Assembly (NCBI GenBank): GCA_009823505.1
Contig: VZQC01006590.1
Coordinates: 411,431-475,430 of the forward strand
DNA length: 64,000 nt
Direction: 5' to 3'
Source: Rhizomys pruinosus
Taxonomy: Eukaryota; Chordata; Mammalia; Rodentia; Spalacidae
How positions within the stretch are numbered: position 1 is the first letter of the stretch; each line of letters begins with the position of its first letter. A model generated the notes under the pieces. The model was not told the origin of the DNA and did no database searches. It saw only the letters and a program-made list of their open reading frames with translations. A program made the translations under genes and the position numbers. Positions 1-11,825 of this stretch are shown here, in pieces.

Positions 1-169
1 GAGATTAACAAAACTCAGTAAATATGAACTCTTAAGACTGAGCTGGGAATGCAGAGTCACCTGCCTCTACGTATGTTGTGTTATAGTTCAGTAAGGAAAG
101 GCCTTTAATACAGATCAGTGATGGATTTGTACTGTAGTCATGCATTTTTCCTAAATCTAAATTTTTTTT
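1..169. other. single-copy flank, nothing recognised
   Basis: AT-rich sequence before the first SINE. I see no coding frame, repeat or RNA gene here. Confidence 0.4.
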
Positions 170-404
170 AATTTTATTTATTTTTGTATGTGTATGAATG
201 CACTGTCTGCATGTAGGTCTGTGCACCCATGTCATGCAATGCCACGGAGGTCAGAAAAGGGTCTAGGATTCCCCTGGAACTGGAGTTCTCCTGGAATTAG
301 AGTTACAGATGATTCTTAGCCACCATGTGGATGCTGGGGATCGAACCCAGGTCTTCTGCAAGAGCAATTAGTGCTCTCAACCACTAGGCTATCGCTCCAG
401 CCCC
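170..404 (-). mobile_element. B2 SINE, full length
   Basis: Read on the minus strand it starts with the tRNA-derived head (ggggctggagcgatagc, plus-strand end at 404), passes a B box (cctgggttcgatcc) and ends in an A-rich tail (T-rich on the plus strand, 160-180). The same body recurs at 16140, 32790, 34394, 60700 and 63358. Several head positions have decayed. Confidence 0.88.
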
Positions 405-573
405 TAAATTATTTTTTATAAACCCTCTTAACCAAGGTTAATGTTTGCCAGAGTAGAGCACACAAGTAATTATTACATGAAATCCAGCATACTGAGATTC
501 CTTGATCAGTTTTTAATTATAGTGAGCATTAAGCCAGTGACATCAAAAAGTTTTACCCTTCAGAAAATGAAAT

Positions 574-720
574 TGGACTGGGCATGGTGGTGCATGCCTT
601 TAATCCCAGCATTCCGGAGGCAAAGGCAGGAGGATCTCTGTGAGTTCAAGGCCAGACTGGTCTACAGAGCAAGCTCCAGACCAGCTGGGACTAAAAGAAG
701 ACCTTGTCTCAAAAAAATAT
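574..720 (+). mobile_element. B1 SINE
   Basis: Starts at ctgggcatggtggtgcatgc and contains tttaatcccagca and gttcaaggccagactggtctacagag, all hallmarks of the 7SL-derived B1. It ends in an A-run at 711-718. Confidence 0.92.
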
Positions 721-767
721 GAAGGACTGGAGGGATAGCATAACTGTTAAAGGCTGAGGCTAAGAAC

Positions 768-773
768 AGCAAA

Positions 774-804
<31 letters not shown>

Positions 805-822
805 ACAAATAAATAAATAAAA
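768..822. repeat. (AAAT)n microsatellite
   Basis: About 13 tandem aaat units with one interruption (aaac near 806). It follows a decayed SINE-like head (gactggagggatagcataac, 725), so it probably grew from a SINE poly(A) tail. Confidence 0.9.
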
Positions 823-999
823 TCGAGGAAGACAAGTGTAAGTAACCAAATCACCACAGCCTGTAGGGACACACACTGTGCAGGCATTAGTGAAGGGTCT
901 GAGAACACACAGGATGCTCAAAGGGGTTTATGTCTGAGGATGTCACAAAGCACCTAGAAGGAAAAGTCAATCTTTCTCACTCCTGATGGCCTGAGGTGA

Positions 1000-1945
1000 C
1001 AGTAGAGATTCTGGGGGTCTGGGGCTTGTGATGCTCTCCTCCCTTCCAGGAATGATTTATGTCTCCATATCTGGCTATGTTACATCACCTGGGACCTACT
1101 GGAGATTCAGGACATTGTACTGGCTGGTGGTAAATGCACCAGATTCCTTGAGCCTTCATTATTGTTCTGATGGGAAATGCATACTTGTGCTGCCATTGCC
1201 TATCGGTGGCAAGACACTCCAGGTGTGCCAGGCTAAAATGATCAGGAGATGCTCTCCACAACAAATGTATCAAATAGGCCCCACATGTCATAATGCCTCC
1301 ACCAATGGCCTCTCCTGGCTTTTCATAGTGCCAATCTTCAGCTGCCCTCCATGACTTCTTCATGCCTTTAAAACCAGGACCAACTGAAAGACTCTTTCAC
1401 ATTGACAAAGTCTGCTGCCAGTTTGATGTGCAGCTTTGTCCCCTTTATGGACCACAGCTACTGTGTGCTAACCCCAGGAAAATACTTGCCAGATTTCAAC
1501 TCAGTGATGTCAGTCTATTGTTACAGCTGATTTTCAGCCAGCTAGACATCATTAGTCCTGGTAAAACACAAAGATTTCACTTCTAAAAATTATTAATTCC
1601 ACACAAGTAGGCTTCAGAGACTCTTTGCTTCCATTTGAAGCTCCACAGTCCAGGCCTCCATATTCCACACCTCTTTCAGAATTATATTCCAAGTTCCTAT
1701 AGAACTACTCAATGAGTGCCAAGCAATTTTCCAGTCTAACGCACCCAAAGCTTCCACAATCTTCCTGGACATTATGGTCAGGACTGTCACAGCAATAACC
1801 ACTCCTGGTACCAACCTCTCTTCTAGTTTCTTTCTATTGCTGTGATAAAAACACTGACCAAAACAAATTCTGCTCAGAAGCCCATGGAACTTTATCTGAA
1901 ATAGACCAGATATTGGGGCACAAAACAAACCTCAACAATTATACA
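1000..1945. repeat. unclassified rodent medium-copy repeat, composite
   Basis: The stretch has higher GC than its flanks and reads like known rodent interspersed repeats (gcctttaaaaccaggacc near 1365; a related phrase aaaaccaggaccacatgggt lies at 40753). The end, 1820-1905, carries the tag ctattgctgtgataaaaaca that begins minus-strand copies at 12236 and 48253. Open frames of 60-108 codons occur on both strands but show no codon logic or known domain, so I do not call a gene. The family name is uncertain. Confidence 0.45.
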
Positions 1946-1949
1946 AATG

Positions 1950-3390
1950 TCAAAAATTGAAGTAATTCCATGTATTAGACCACAATTCAAAAAGGATAAA
2001 ATCAACAAGAAAAGTTCTAGTAGCTACGTGAACTCTTGTAGATTAAATAACACCTTCCTGATGAATTTTCAAAGGAGAAATGAGGAAAGAAGGAAATAAC
2101 ATTGTCCCTGGAAAAAAGTCAAAATAAAAATACAGAATGACAAAGCCACTGAGACACATTAAAAGTAGTCCTAAGAGAGAGGTTTATAGTGCTAAATGTC
2201 TATATTAAAATCAGAAATGGCACAAGCAAATGGCTTACTGGTACAAATCAAAGAGTCTGGGAAACCAAGAACAAAATGAACCAAAACCCAACAATAAAGA
2301 AGAAAGAAAAGAAAAATCAGAGTAAAAATCAATGAAATAGAAACAAAGAAAACAGCACAATACAATCAATGAATATAAGAGGTGGTTCTGTGAAAAGAGA
2401 AGCAAGATAATCTGATCCTTATCCCAGCTAACCAAAAGACAGAGCAAATACAAATAAAAAAAATCAGAGATAAAAGGGGAAACATTGCAACAGACAACAA
2501 AATGATCTGAATATTATAAGGGAATGCTTTATAAACCTATATTCTATTAAATTAGAAAATAAAAAAGAAATGGACAAATTTCTAAATTCAGTGGAAACAT
2601 TGAATTAAACCAAGAACTGATTAACAACTTAAACAGACCCATAACAAGTAAGGAAATTGAAACCATAATATATATTCTGTATAAAAGCAAATAAACAGCT
2701 AGGCATGGTGGCACACGCCTTTAATCCCAGCACTAGAGAGGCAAAGGAAACTGGATCACTGTGAGTTCAAGGATAGCCTGGTCTACAGAGTGAGCTCCAG
2801 GCCAGCTGGGACTAAAGGGAGACCCTGTCTCAAAAAGACCCCCCCCCAAAAAAAATAAACAAGCAAACAAGCTTAAGATGGAATCACAGCAGAATTTTAC
2901 CAGACCTTCAAAGAAGATCTAAAAACAATGCTACATAAACTATTCAAATAAATAAACATAGGGAAAACACCCAAACTTGTATGAAATCAGTGTAAAGACA
3001 CACCTACCAAATATGAACATAGATACAAAAAAATCTCAACAAAATATTTGCACATTGCATATAGAATCATTTCAAAAGATAATTCACCATGATCTAGATG
3101 GCTTTATTCCAGAGATACAGGGATATTTCAATATCCATGCATCAATCAATTGTATACATCATATAAATGGACATAAAGACAAAAGACAAAAACTACATGA
3201 TCATCTCCATAAACACAGAAAAAAAGTATTTGACAAAATCCAACATGCATTCATGGTAAATGCCACATAAGGACTTGAACTGGAGAGAACTTGCCTAAAG
3301 ATCACTAAGGCTATATTAAACAAACCCACAGCCAAAATCTTTATAAATGTTGAAAAACTTGAAACATTCCTATTCAAATCAGGAACCAGA
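1950..3390 (+). pseudogene. old LINE-1 ORF2 remnant (reverse transcriptase part)
   Basis: This is a decayed L1 ORF2 in plus orientation. At 2450-2600 it follows the usual order between endonuclease and reverse transcriptase (aaattagaaaataaaaaaga; gaaatggacaaatttctaaa). At 3060-3270 the frame still reads FQKIIHHDLDGFIPEIQGYF and later KKVFDKIQHAFM, matching the L1 reverse transcriptase stretch seen intact on the minus strand at 28049-28249 and 27950-28015. Stops and frameshifts are frequent, and a B1 (2697-2856) sits inside, so the copy is much older than the L1 at 25.8-28.6 kb. The right end abuts the tail of the next L1 near 3400. It cannot make protein. Confidence 0.75.
2697..2856 (+). mobile_element. 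B1 SINE nested in the old L1
   Basis: Begins at agctaggcatggtggcacac and ends in ccctgtctcaaaaagacccc plus an A-run. It interrupts the L1 ORF2 remnant. Confidence 0.92.
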
Positions 3391-4488
3391 TATGGTTTTC
3401 CACTACCCCATATGTTTTCTTTTTATTATTATTATTATTAAACTTTTTCCATATGTCACACATCATTTCTCCATCCAATCCAGAGTCGCTTCCCCTTCCA
3501 TGTCCCCCACCCCACCCCAGTCACTGCACTCTGTCCTACATGTCCTGCATCTTTTTCTGAGTCTTTCCAGAGTTTTTTTTCAGTCCTTTTGTTGTTGTTC
3601 TCTCCAACTTGTATGACTACTTGTATGACTATATATAATCACTTGAATTGGAGGACTTTTTTCCCTAATAGATGCCATATGCCATGTTTTCCTTAAGGAG
3701 GTGCTCAAAGGTTACTCCTTGACAATCCCAAACAACCATCAATCCTGCACTTTTGGTCCACATTGGGTTTTTTCCCTCCCATGGTCTCCCAAATGAAGTC
3801 CAGTAAGCACATGTCCTGTCTTGATACCCCTGTACTGGCCTCCATGATACAGCCCAGGTAGTTCAACAATGGCAGTCTATATTCTGACAAGGCTGAAATC
3901 CTCTTAGCTGTTTAATCCACAAGCTGAGTATCTCAGTAGTCCCCATCTGGCATTGAAGGTTTGAAGGATTCTTGGAGAGACATGAGTCCTCAGTCCATAT
4001 TGGAAGGTTAAAAAACTTTGAAGACACTTCTGCTTTTTTACTGGAAAGCCCAGCTAGTTCTCAGCAAGTCTGGAGCTCCTCCATAGGCCTAGGACAGATA
4101 ACAATCAGCCAGGCTCCTATATTAAAATTGTATCCTTTGGAAACAAACTATGTTATTTCCATATCATATTTATTGATTCACATCTTTCCATTTTAATCCC
4201 ATATTACTCTAAAAGATGCACACATACCCTCCATCATATACCAAAAACCCAAGGTCTGAAAATAAATTTTAGATCAGTTCTAGAACCTGTTTAGGGATAC
4301 ACAATGCACAGTTGTCTTTAGATCATGAGGAATATAACATTAACATTGCTCAGTTTGTCTTACAACTAGGAACTTGTTACTAGCATCCACAGATGAGGGA
4401 TACCATTCAACTTTTGTTTTTCTGTGATTGTGTTACTTCACTTAGCATAAAATCTTCTAGTTCCATCCATTTACCTGCAAATATCATG

Positions 4489-5296
4489 ATGTCATCTTAT
4501 TTTTTCTTTTTATTGATGCTTTGTGTATTTCATACATCATTTTCCAATTCAGTTCAGGCATAGATCCCCTTCCCTTCCCCCCACCCCACCCCTACCCATT
4601 CCAGATCATGCATTCTGCCGTAACTTTTCCGCATATTTCTGTGTGTTTTGTTTTGTTTTGTTTTGTTTTCATTTTTTTAACAATAAGTGATAATTTGTGA
4701 GTACAAGCATCCTTCATGTAAAACCAATTTGCGAGCAGTTGTGCCCGAACCCACACAGCTCATTAAACTCAAAAGCTTCTGTACATCAAAGGAAACAATA
4801 AAGGAAGTGAAGAGAAAACCCACAGAATGGGAGGAAACCTTCACAGCAGATACATCCGACAAAGCATTAATTTCCAGAGTATGCAAGCTACTCAAAAAAC
4901 AAAGAAGAAAGAAAACAAATGAATCACTCAGAAGATGGAGCAAAGATCTGAACAGAGACTTCACAGAGGAGGAATTAGAGATGGCTGAGAAACACCTTAA
5001 GAAGCATTCAACATCGCTAATAATTAAGGAAATGCAAATTAAAACCACCTTAAGATACCATCTTACTCCAGTAAGACTGGCTAGGATCAAGAAAACAAAT
5101 GATGCCAAGTGCTGGAGAGGGTGTGGGGAAAGGGAAACACTCATCCATTGCTGGTGGGAATGTAAACTTGTGACATGCCCACTAGGGAAAAACAGAGGTG
5201 GAGAACCCTAAAGACTCAAAATGATCCTGCCATTTGACCAGTCATAACACTCCTGGGTATACCCACGAACTCATTCTACTGCAGGGATGTCATCTT
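4489..5296 (-). mobile_element. nested LINE-1 insertion with 5' inversion
   Basis: Inserted into the 3'UTR of the L1 at 3400-7883. Flanks share the 11-bp duplication gatgtcatctt (4489-4499 and 5286-5296). The left part (4500-4760) is an L1 3' end in minus orientation, with the pyrimidine tract ccttcccttccccccacccc seen again at 31301 and 34871. The right part (4761-5285) is L1 ORF2 tail in plus orientation. This opposed pair is the expected product of twin priming. The plus-strand frame 4687-5211 encodes the L1 ORF2 carboxy end ([20 protein letters not shown], then [11 protein letters not shown]) without a stop. Confidence 0.83.
4687..5211 (+). pseudogene. LINE-1 ORF2 carboxy-terminal fragment
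   Basis: The open frame matches the same region of other L1 copies in the window (minus strand at 6534-6921 and 26593-26800). It lacks the endonuclease and reverse transcriptase domains, the upstream methionine lies in inverted 3'UTR sequence, and the frame is only what the 5' inversion left. The recognisable part starts near residue 28 (LIKLKSF). The protein fragment belongs to the cysteine-containing tail of ORF2p. No promoter or known transcript can be inferred. Confidence 0.8.
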
Positions 5297-5684
5297 TCTT
5301 TACATTGATAGAACTCCATCGTGTAGATGTACCACATTTTCTCTATCCACTTGTTGGTTGGGGACACTTGGTTTTGGTCCAGTTTTTAGCTATTGTGGAG
5401 AGCTGCAATAACATGGCTGTACATGTATTCAGAGGTAGGAAGGGTCTATGGAATATTCCCAGAAGTGGTGTGGCCGGGTCGGCAGTAGGCTCATTTTGAG
5501 CTTTTAAGGGTTCTCCATACTGCTTCTCATAGTGGTTGTACAAGTTTGCATTCACCAGCAATGGATGAGTGCCCTTTCCCACACCTCTCCACATTTGGTA
5601 CCATTGTTTTCTGATCCTGGGCAGCCTATCCAGCGTGAGATGATATCTTAAGTGGTTTTAATTTGATTTCCTTAATTATTGATG

Positions 5685-6635
5685 ATGTTGAACATTTTTT
5701 TTTTTATTAATTTATTTTTTTTTAATTTTTTTTTATTTTTAAGGCCTTCTACAATACAATGACACAGTTGTTTGCAGATAACAATTGATGTTACTCAGTA
5801 TGTTCATACAATTAAGTAATTGGTGCATTTTGCAATTACTATGTCCAATTTTGAACAACCCAAGGTTCCCATAGTCCAGTTGGAGAAGCTTTATGCACAG
5901 GCATTGATCAATTCAGGGTCCAGACTATATTCCTATAGTCTCATGATTCACCCCTATCTCCCCAGCCCTTACAATCTACCATGCCTCCTCTTCCGCAGTT
6001 TGTTCCTCGCTTTGGGAAAGGGGCACAAGTGGGTGAGAAGCAAAACAGTCTAATTTCTTTGGAGTTGTCATTTTGGATCCGGTCTGTTCAGTTTGTTTCC
6101 CTTCACGGATTGACAGCTTTCACAGTGATACCCGTTTCCGTCATACTAACAAAGCTCAAGCTATTGGATGTACAGGCATTTAAGCGTACCACTTATTGTG
6201 TCAAGCTAAGCTGTGAGCATAGACACAGATGCTTGGATGGTATGCTAATCGCAAACTGTGGTTTCTCTATAAAGGGTGACAAGTTCTTGTTGTGGCTTAT
6301 AACATCGCCTAACCACTAGAGGACATAAGCTTGTGGCATCCGCTGTGAGTTATTCCTCCAAGGAGAGAGCTAATAGCCAAATAGTTTTGGGATATAATAT
6401 AGACACTTGGCTGCCACTGTTGCACTGTATCTCCAGGCTGTTGAGGTGTAGCTGATATTTTCGGAGGAGTCTTGTTTGTCTCAGGGAGACCAATATTTTG
6501 CTGTATTGCTGTAGTGGCCTTTGGTAATGTTCTCTAGCATTTCAGAGGCCAGTTGTCCGCTAGCAGGTGATGTCTCATAACATTTTTCATGCTCACACCA
6601 GGTCTTCGACAACAGGGGGATGTTGAACATTTTTT
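5685..6635 (-). mobile_element. nested LINE-1 3'UTR-only insertion with 16-bp target-site duplication
   Basis: Flanked by the direct repeat gatgttgaacattttt (5685-5700 and 6619-6634), which restores the continuity of the host L1. The plus strand starts with a T-rich run (5701-5743), the complement of a poly(A) tail. From about 5890 to 6500 it matches the 3'UTR copies at 35085-35670 (minus) and 9660-10220 (plus). From 5744 to 5885 it differs from both, so this copy carries another 3' terminus. No part of ORF2 is included. Confidence 0.82.
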
Positions 6636-7883
6636 AAGATGTGTCTCAGCCATCTCTATTTCCTCGCTTGTGAAGACCTTGTTCGGCTCTTTACTCCATT
6701 TCTTGACTGAGTCATTTGTTTCACTTCTTTGTTTTTTGAGTAGTTTATATATTCTGGAAGTTAATACTCTGTCACATGTGTCAGCAGTGAAGGTTTCCTC
6801 CCATTCAGTGGGTTTTCTCTTCACTTCCTTCATTGTTTCTTTTGCTGTACAGAAACTTTTGAGTTTAATAAAGTCCCACATGTCAATTTTCAATCTTATT
6901 TCCTGTGCAGCTGATGTCTGATTTAGAAAGTCTTTTCCTATGCCTGTGTCTTGTAAGTTGCTGCCAACTTTTTTTTTTTTCCTATTACCTTCAGAGTTTG
7001 GGGTTTCACATTGAGATCTTTGATCCATTTGGAGTTGATTTTTGTACAGGCTGAGAGAAAGGGGTTTAATTTTATTTTTCTACAAGTGGTGATCCAGTTT
7101 TGCCAACACCATTTGCTGAAGATGCTGTCTTTCCTCCATTGAGTCTTTTTGGCCCCCTTGTCAAATATGAGGGGACTGAAATTGTATGTGCTCAAATTTG
7201 GATTTTCAGTTTTGTTCCATTGATCTACAGGTCTGCTTTTGTGCCAGTACCAGGCTGTTTTTATGACTATAGCCCTGTAGTATAATATGATGTCTGGTAT
7301 AGAAATACCACCCCCCCCACACACACTGTGTTGTTCTTTTCACTCAGGGTTGCTTTGATTATTCGGGATGTTTTGTTGTTACATATGAATTTAAGAATTT
7401 TTTTTTCCAATCCTGTGAAAAATGTCCTGGGGATTTTCATTGGAATTGAGTTGAATTGGTATATTAATTTGGGAAGAATGGCCATTTTTACTATATTAAT
7501 TTTTCTAATCCATGAGCATGGGAGGTCTTTCCATCTTCTGATGTCTTCTTCAATCTCCTTCTTCAGGAGATTATAATTTTTGTTAAAGAGATCTTTGGTG
7601 TTTTAGTTAGGTTTATTCCTAGGTATTTTATTGTTTCTGAGGTTATTGTGATTGGGAAGGTATCCTTGTATTCCTTCTTCAGTTGCTTGTTGTTAGTGTA
7701 GAGAAAGGCTACTGATTTTTCTAGGTTAATTTTATATTGCGCCACTTTACTGAAACTCTTAATCATTTCTAAGAGTTTTCTGGTGGAGTTTTTAGCATCC
7801 TTTAGGTAAACTATCATATCATCCACAAAGAGGGATAGTTTTACTTCCTCTTTTCCAATTAGTATTCCTTTAATTCATGATGG

Positions 7884-8672
7884 TAAATGGTCTCTGGTTT
7901 AAAATAATATGTACTCAAAAGCATATTTTTGTGTTTAACGAAGTGGACTCCTTGACAATTACATACCTGTGCATAAGACAACAATAATCCCACACCTCCA
8001 TCATTTTTGTGTATCCTACCACCATCGATCCCCCTCCTATCTATTCTTGATAGTTACAAATTTTAATATTTTTTCAAATGCTGGAAGCTTTAGAAAATGG
8101 GTTGCTTTATATGCTACTGATACTTTACATGCAATATATTCAAAAGTAAAATAATTCCATAAAATCTGTTCCTCTCCCACATTTTTATCTCTGTGGTAAT
8201 TACCCAATCTCACCAACAATTTAATTTATTCAAGTGTAAAACTACATAATCAAAATTAATTCATCCCCATATTCGTTCTAATGCTCAAATCATCTCCCAA
8301 AGTATCAATTCTATGCTGAATTTAATTGGATTTGAATACATTTTTCTCTATCTCCGTAATGCTTCACAGTTGGAAATCTACTCTTCTTGCCGTCACAGTT
8401 CTTTCCTTGATTCATGTCTTTTGATCATATTTTCCACCTAAAGACATTCCAAAAACACAGAAATCTTCATGCATTCTTTCATGAAATTAGCATTTCATAG
8501 ATTTAGAAGAAAATGTTTCTTGGCCTGAAAGTAAGGCCTCAATCAGTCCATTTTATACTCCTCATCTCCTAAGATTACCCAGCATCCAGTCACTATCTTG
8601 ATAATCATGCATTTTTATGAGTCTACATATAATAAAACATGTGTCTGGGTGTTCATCTTAGTTTTCAATGTT
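7884..8672. other. AT-rich single-copy DNA
   Basis: No repeat family, coding frame or RNA gene recognised. Confidence 0.4.
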
Positions 8673-8674
8673 GA

Positions 8675-8880
8675 GAAGCTGGGTGCAGTTCACATCTGTA
8701 ATCCCAGTACTTTGGCGGTCTAAAGCAGGAAGACTATCCTGTGCATACAAGGCCATGCAAGACTATCTATTATAAGATGAAGTATAGCCAGTCATAGCTA
8801 TGTAGAAAGACTCTGTCTCAATAGATATAAATAATAAATAAATGAATAAAATCAAATTAATGAATAAAAATAGGATGATG
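8675..8880 (+). mobile_element. old B1 SINE with A-rich tail
   Basis: Diverged B1: gctgggtgcagttcacatct, gtaatcccagtactttggcg, gactctgtctca, then an (AAAT)-like tail to about 8880. Confidence 0.75.
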
Positions 8881-9240
8881 AGGAATGATGAAAAATTGGT
8901 GAATTTTAGCTTGGGTTTTGGTCCGCTTTAAAATATTTATTCCATTAAATCATCTTAAAGAGAATGCTACAAGGTGATACTGTACAACAGAGAAATTATA
9001 GAGAACATTTGTATGTGTCAATCCCAAAGTTCTTACTCTACAGATTTTATGTAAAGCAAATGTGGGCAACAGCGAATTATATCTCCATTTAATTCAGATG
9101 CATTACCATTTTTATCAGATTCTGTAAACCAATGTTGTTTAATATACACATGTTTACTTTTAACTTTTTACTAAGTCTAAAAACACCATGTGTCCTGTAA
9201 ACAGTGTCTAGGCGAAACTGGTACTTGCTGAGCTCACGTC
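8881..9240. other. AT-rich single-copy DNA
   Basis: Nothing recognised. Confidence 0.35.
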
Positions 9241-9642
9241 AATTAAATCTGCCTTAATTGAATATACACCCCGTGTCCTCTCCCACCCATCCCCCTTTCC
9301 AATTCACCATTTCAGTCCATTTTCTGATGCAGTCTTTCTGTTCTTTTACTATGCCTCCTCTCCATGAGAAATATTTATATCTGGGTTGTGGTACTTAGCA
9401 TCCACTATGAGGGACACCAATTTGTCGTTTGTTTCTGGGACTGTGTTACTTCAATTAACATAATGTCTTCCAGCTCCATCATTTACTCTGCAAATTTCAT
9501 GATGTTGTCCCTCTTTACTGCTCTTGATTCCATTGTATACTGTACCACATTTTCTCTATCCACTCGATCAGTTGAAGGACACCTGGGCCTGGTTCCAGCT
9601 TTTTGCTATTGTGAACAGAGCTGCAATAACATAGCTGTGCAT
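9241..9642 (-). mobile_element. LINE-1 3' fragment, minus strand
   Basis: Contains the complement of the L1 end-of-ORF2 and 3'UTR: gtaccacattttctctatcc and gagctgcaataacatagctg match 5331 and 5400; the left end has a pyrimidine-rich terminus (cccatccccctttccaattc). It abuts a plus-strand L1 3'UTR at 9643, so the pair may be one L1 with 5' inversion. Confidence 0.75.
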
Positions 9643-10505
9643 GTCTCCCTGAGTCAAGCAACACTCACGTCAGCACCAAGATACACCTCACCTGCCTGGA
9701 ATACTGTTCAGAAGGCAGCCATTGCCTGTATATCCCAAATCTAATTGTGCTATTGGCTCTCCCTTGGAGACAATAACCCATGGCTGATGCCACAAGCTTA
9801 CATCCTCTACAGGTTAGATGTTATAAGACCACAGTAAGACCTGTACTATTTAACAGGGGGGAAAATTGTAATTCATGGATTAACATATCCAAACATGTGT
9901 CTATGCTAAAGTAACCTACCATAACTATTAGTGCTGCTTAAATACCTATATATCTACATTGCTTGTTCTTCATTAGTAGGATCGAAAGGTTATTCCTGGA
10001 CCAAACTGTCAGCCCATGAAAGGAAACACCCAGAATTGACCAGAGTCCAAGTCAACAGCTCCAGAGAGAGTGACTGTTTTACCTCTCATCCACCTGTGCC
10101 CCTTTTCTTAAGCCTAGGGAACAACTTGCGGAAGAGGGGCGCGTGGTAGACTGTAAGGGCTGCGATTGGGGTGAATGGTGAAACTACAGCAATGTAGTCT
10201 GGACACTATTTGATCAACTGGATTGAACAAAACAACCTGTCCCCCCACTGGATGGTGGGCTGTGGTTCTGGGCAAAACAGCTGCAGATAGTTGTTTTGCA
10301 TGAAGGATGCTTGTACTCATGGATTATCACTTATGCTAAAATGAAAAAAAAAAACTGAGAGAAAGATGCAGGACAGTTATGGCAGAATGCATGATCTGGG
10401 ATGGGGTGGGGGTGGGGGGGAGGGAAAGGGAAATAAGCCTGAACTGAATTGGAAAAAATGTATGAAATGCACAAAGCATCAATAAAAATTAATTAAAAAA
10501 AATAT
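9643..10505 (+). mobile_element. LINE-1 3'UTR and poly(A) end, plus strand
   Basis: This is the reverse complement of 34791-35680 along nearly its whole length (ccaagtcaacagctccagag, gggaacaacttgcggaagag, gcatgaaggatgcttgtact). It ends with the purine tract (10395-10430), a gcatcaataaaaattaat signal and an A-run at 10495-10502. It gives the best plus-strand view of this L1 family's 3' end. Confidence 0.82.
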
Positions 10506-10980
10506 TTATTCCAAATGCAACGCTTATGAATCCTTGTGTGTTGTGGATTCAAAATATGCCCAGTGTGAAAATAACTGATCAGGATGAAGAGCTTTCATTA
10601 CTCCTATTTTTACTATCCAAAAGTACTTTCCTTTCCACATATCTCTCGTCTTTCAAATTCTGAATTTCTGTTCTTTCAATTCTAACACATTTTGCATGAT
10701 CTTTCACATGACTCATAGCTTATAATGCATTGCAGTATGAATGCTTGTATTTCTGTTACCACATACATAAACATAAATGTCATATTTGTGTCTTTATAAT
10801 GGGAGTAAAAAGTGTTTATATATGAATCTCTCTATACAATTGTATTCAGAAGTCAAGTAACCACTAACACTTATTACAACTATGCTTACTCCCTTGTACT
10901 TTCAATTTCTTGAAGGTGCTGCTCAAATATTCCCACATTCTCAGTAACTAAAGTAGACACAACACATAGTGAAGTGTCAA
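10506..10980. other. AT-rich single-copy DNA
   Basis: Nothing recognised. Confidence 0.35.
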
Positions 10981-10982
10981 TT

Positions 10983-11135
10983 TTTTTTATCTTTTTAGAG
11001 AAAGTATCTCCCTGTAGCCCTCAGGTGTCTAGAACTCATTATGGAGACTCGTCTGGCCTCTATCTCACAGAAATCAGCCTCTCTCTATCTCCCAAGTTCT
11101 GCAATTAAAGGCCTCCACCAGCACACCCTGCTCAA
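10983..11135 (-). mobile_element. old B1 SINE
   Basis: Complement of B1: gtatctccctgtagccctca, ctcacagaaatcagcctctc, gcaattaaaggcctccacca. Strongly diverged. Confidence 0.7.
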
Positions 11136-11320
11136 ATGGTTTTGAACACATGATCCATGTGTTTTAATTTTAAAAGATTTATAAGTTAATATAAATGTTA
11201 ATAATTTATATAGGCTATTCACATATACCACTAAGGAAAATCTCATAGACAAAGAAATAATATTTTAAAAGATTTATAACATAAAACATAACTATAATGA
11301 CTGCAGTGCATTTATATTGT

Positions 11321-11515
11321 TTTTAAGTATATGAGTATATTGCCTACATTATGTAAGTACACCTATGTTGTGAAAAGCCCACAGTGTTAAGAAGAGAACA
11401 TCATATTCCTAGAACTGGCATTTTGGATGATTGTTAGCTGCATGTGGGTACTGGGAATCAAACCTGGGTCCTCTGCAGGAGCAGCCACTGCTCTTCTGAG
11501 CCATCTCTCCAGACC
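11321..11515 (-). mobile_element. B3-type SINE
   Basis: Ends with gctcttctgagccatctctccag at 11513 (complement of the tRNA-like head) and holds gggaatcaaacctgggtcct. The tail lies near 11315. Confidence 0.78.
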
Positions 11516-11825
11516 GAAATATTCTGTTTTTATTTCATCTGCTCTAAATTTTTTGATAATGAAATCTATGAATAGAGAAAATAAAGTGAGTCCCTAAGGG
11601 GAAACAACTCATCAAGGAAAATTAATCTCATGTGGTCATATGGGATGGCATTCTTCTGAACATTACTGAGACCTATCATAAACAAGGTTCTCTTTGAAAG
11701 ACAAGGACAGATGGGCAAACTGACTCATTCATTTATGCATTCTATCATTCACCACTATCTCCTAATCAGTTTCCTAAGTATAATAAGATGATATGTTTAA
11801 GTATAATATAAAATTTATTACATGG

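Larger units (their letters stand above)
3400..7883 (-). mobile_element. LINE-1, 5'-truncated, with two nested L1 insertions
   Basis: A minus-strand L1 in three pieces: 3' end and 3'UTR at 3400-4499, end of ORF2 and proximal 3'UTR at 5297-5700, and ORF2 at 6636-7883. The breaks are caused by two later insertions with target-site duplications (gatgtcatctt at 4489/5286 and gatgttgaacattttt at 5685/6619). Minus-strand frames read L1 ORF2 tail protein ([20 protein letters not shown] near 7200; [17 protein letters not shown] near 7100) and, at 7563-7826, the part just after the catalytic FADD box, which here is reduced to DDMIVYL. 5' truncation falls near 7883 inside the reverse transcriptase domain. 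Stops and frameshifts make it inactive. Confidence 0.85.

Noticed and set aside
1028..1586. Open frames of 74-108 codons in the segment 1.0-1.6 kb as possible genes
   Set aside because: Frames are open on both strands, have no domain, and lie in sequence resembling other rodent repeats.
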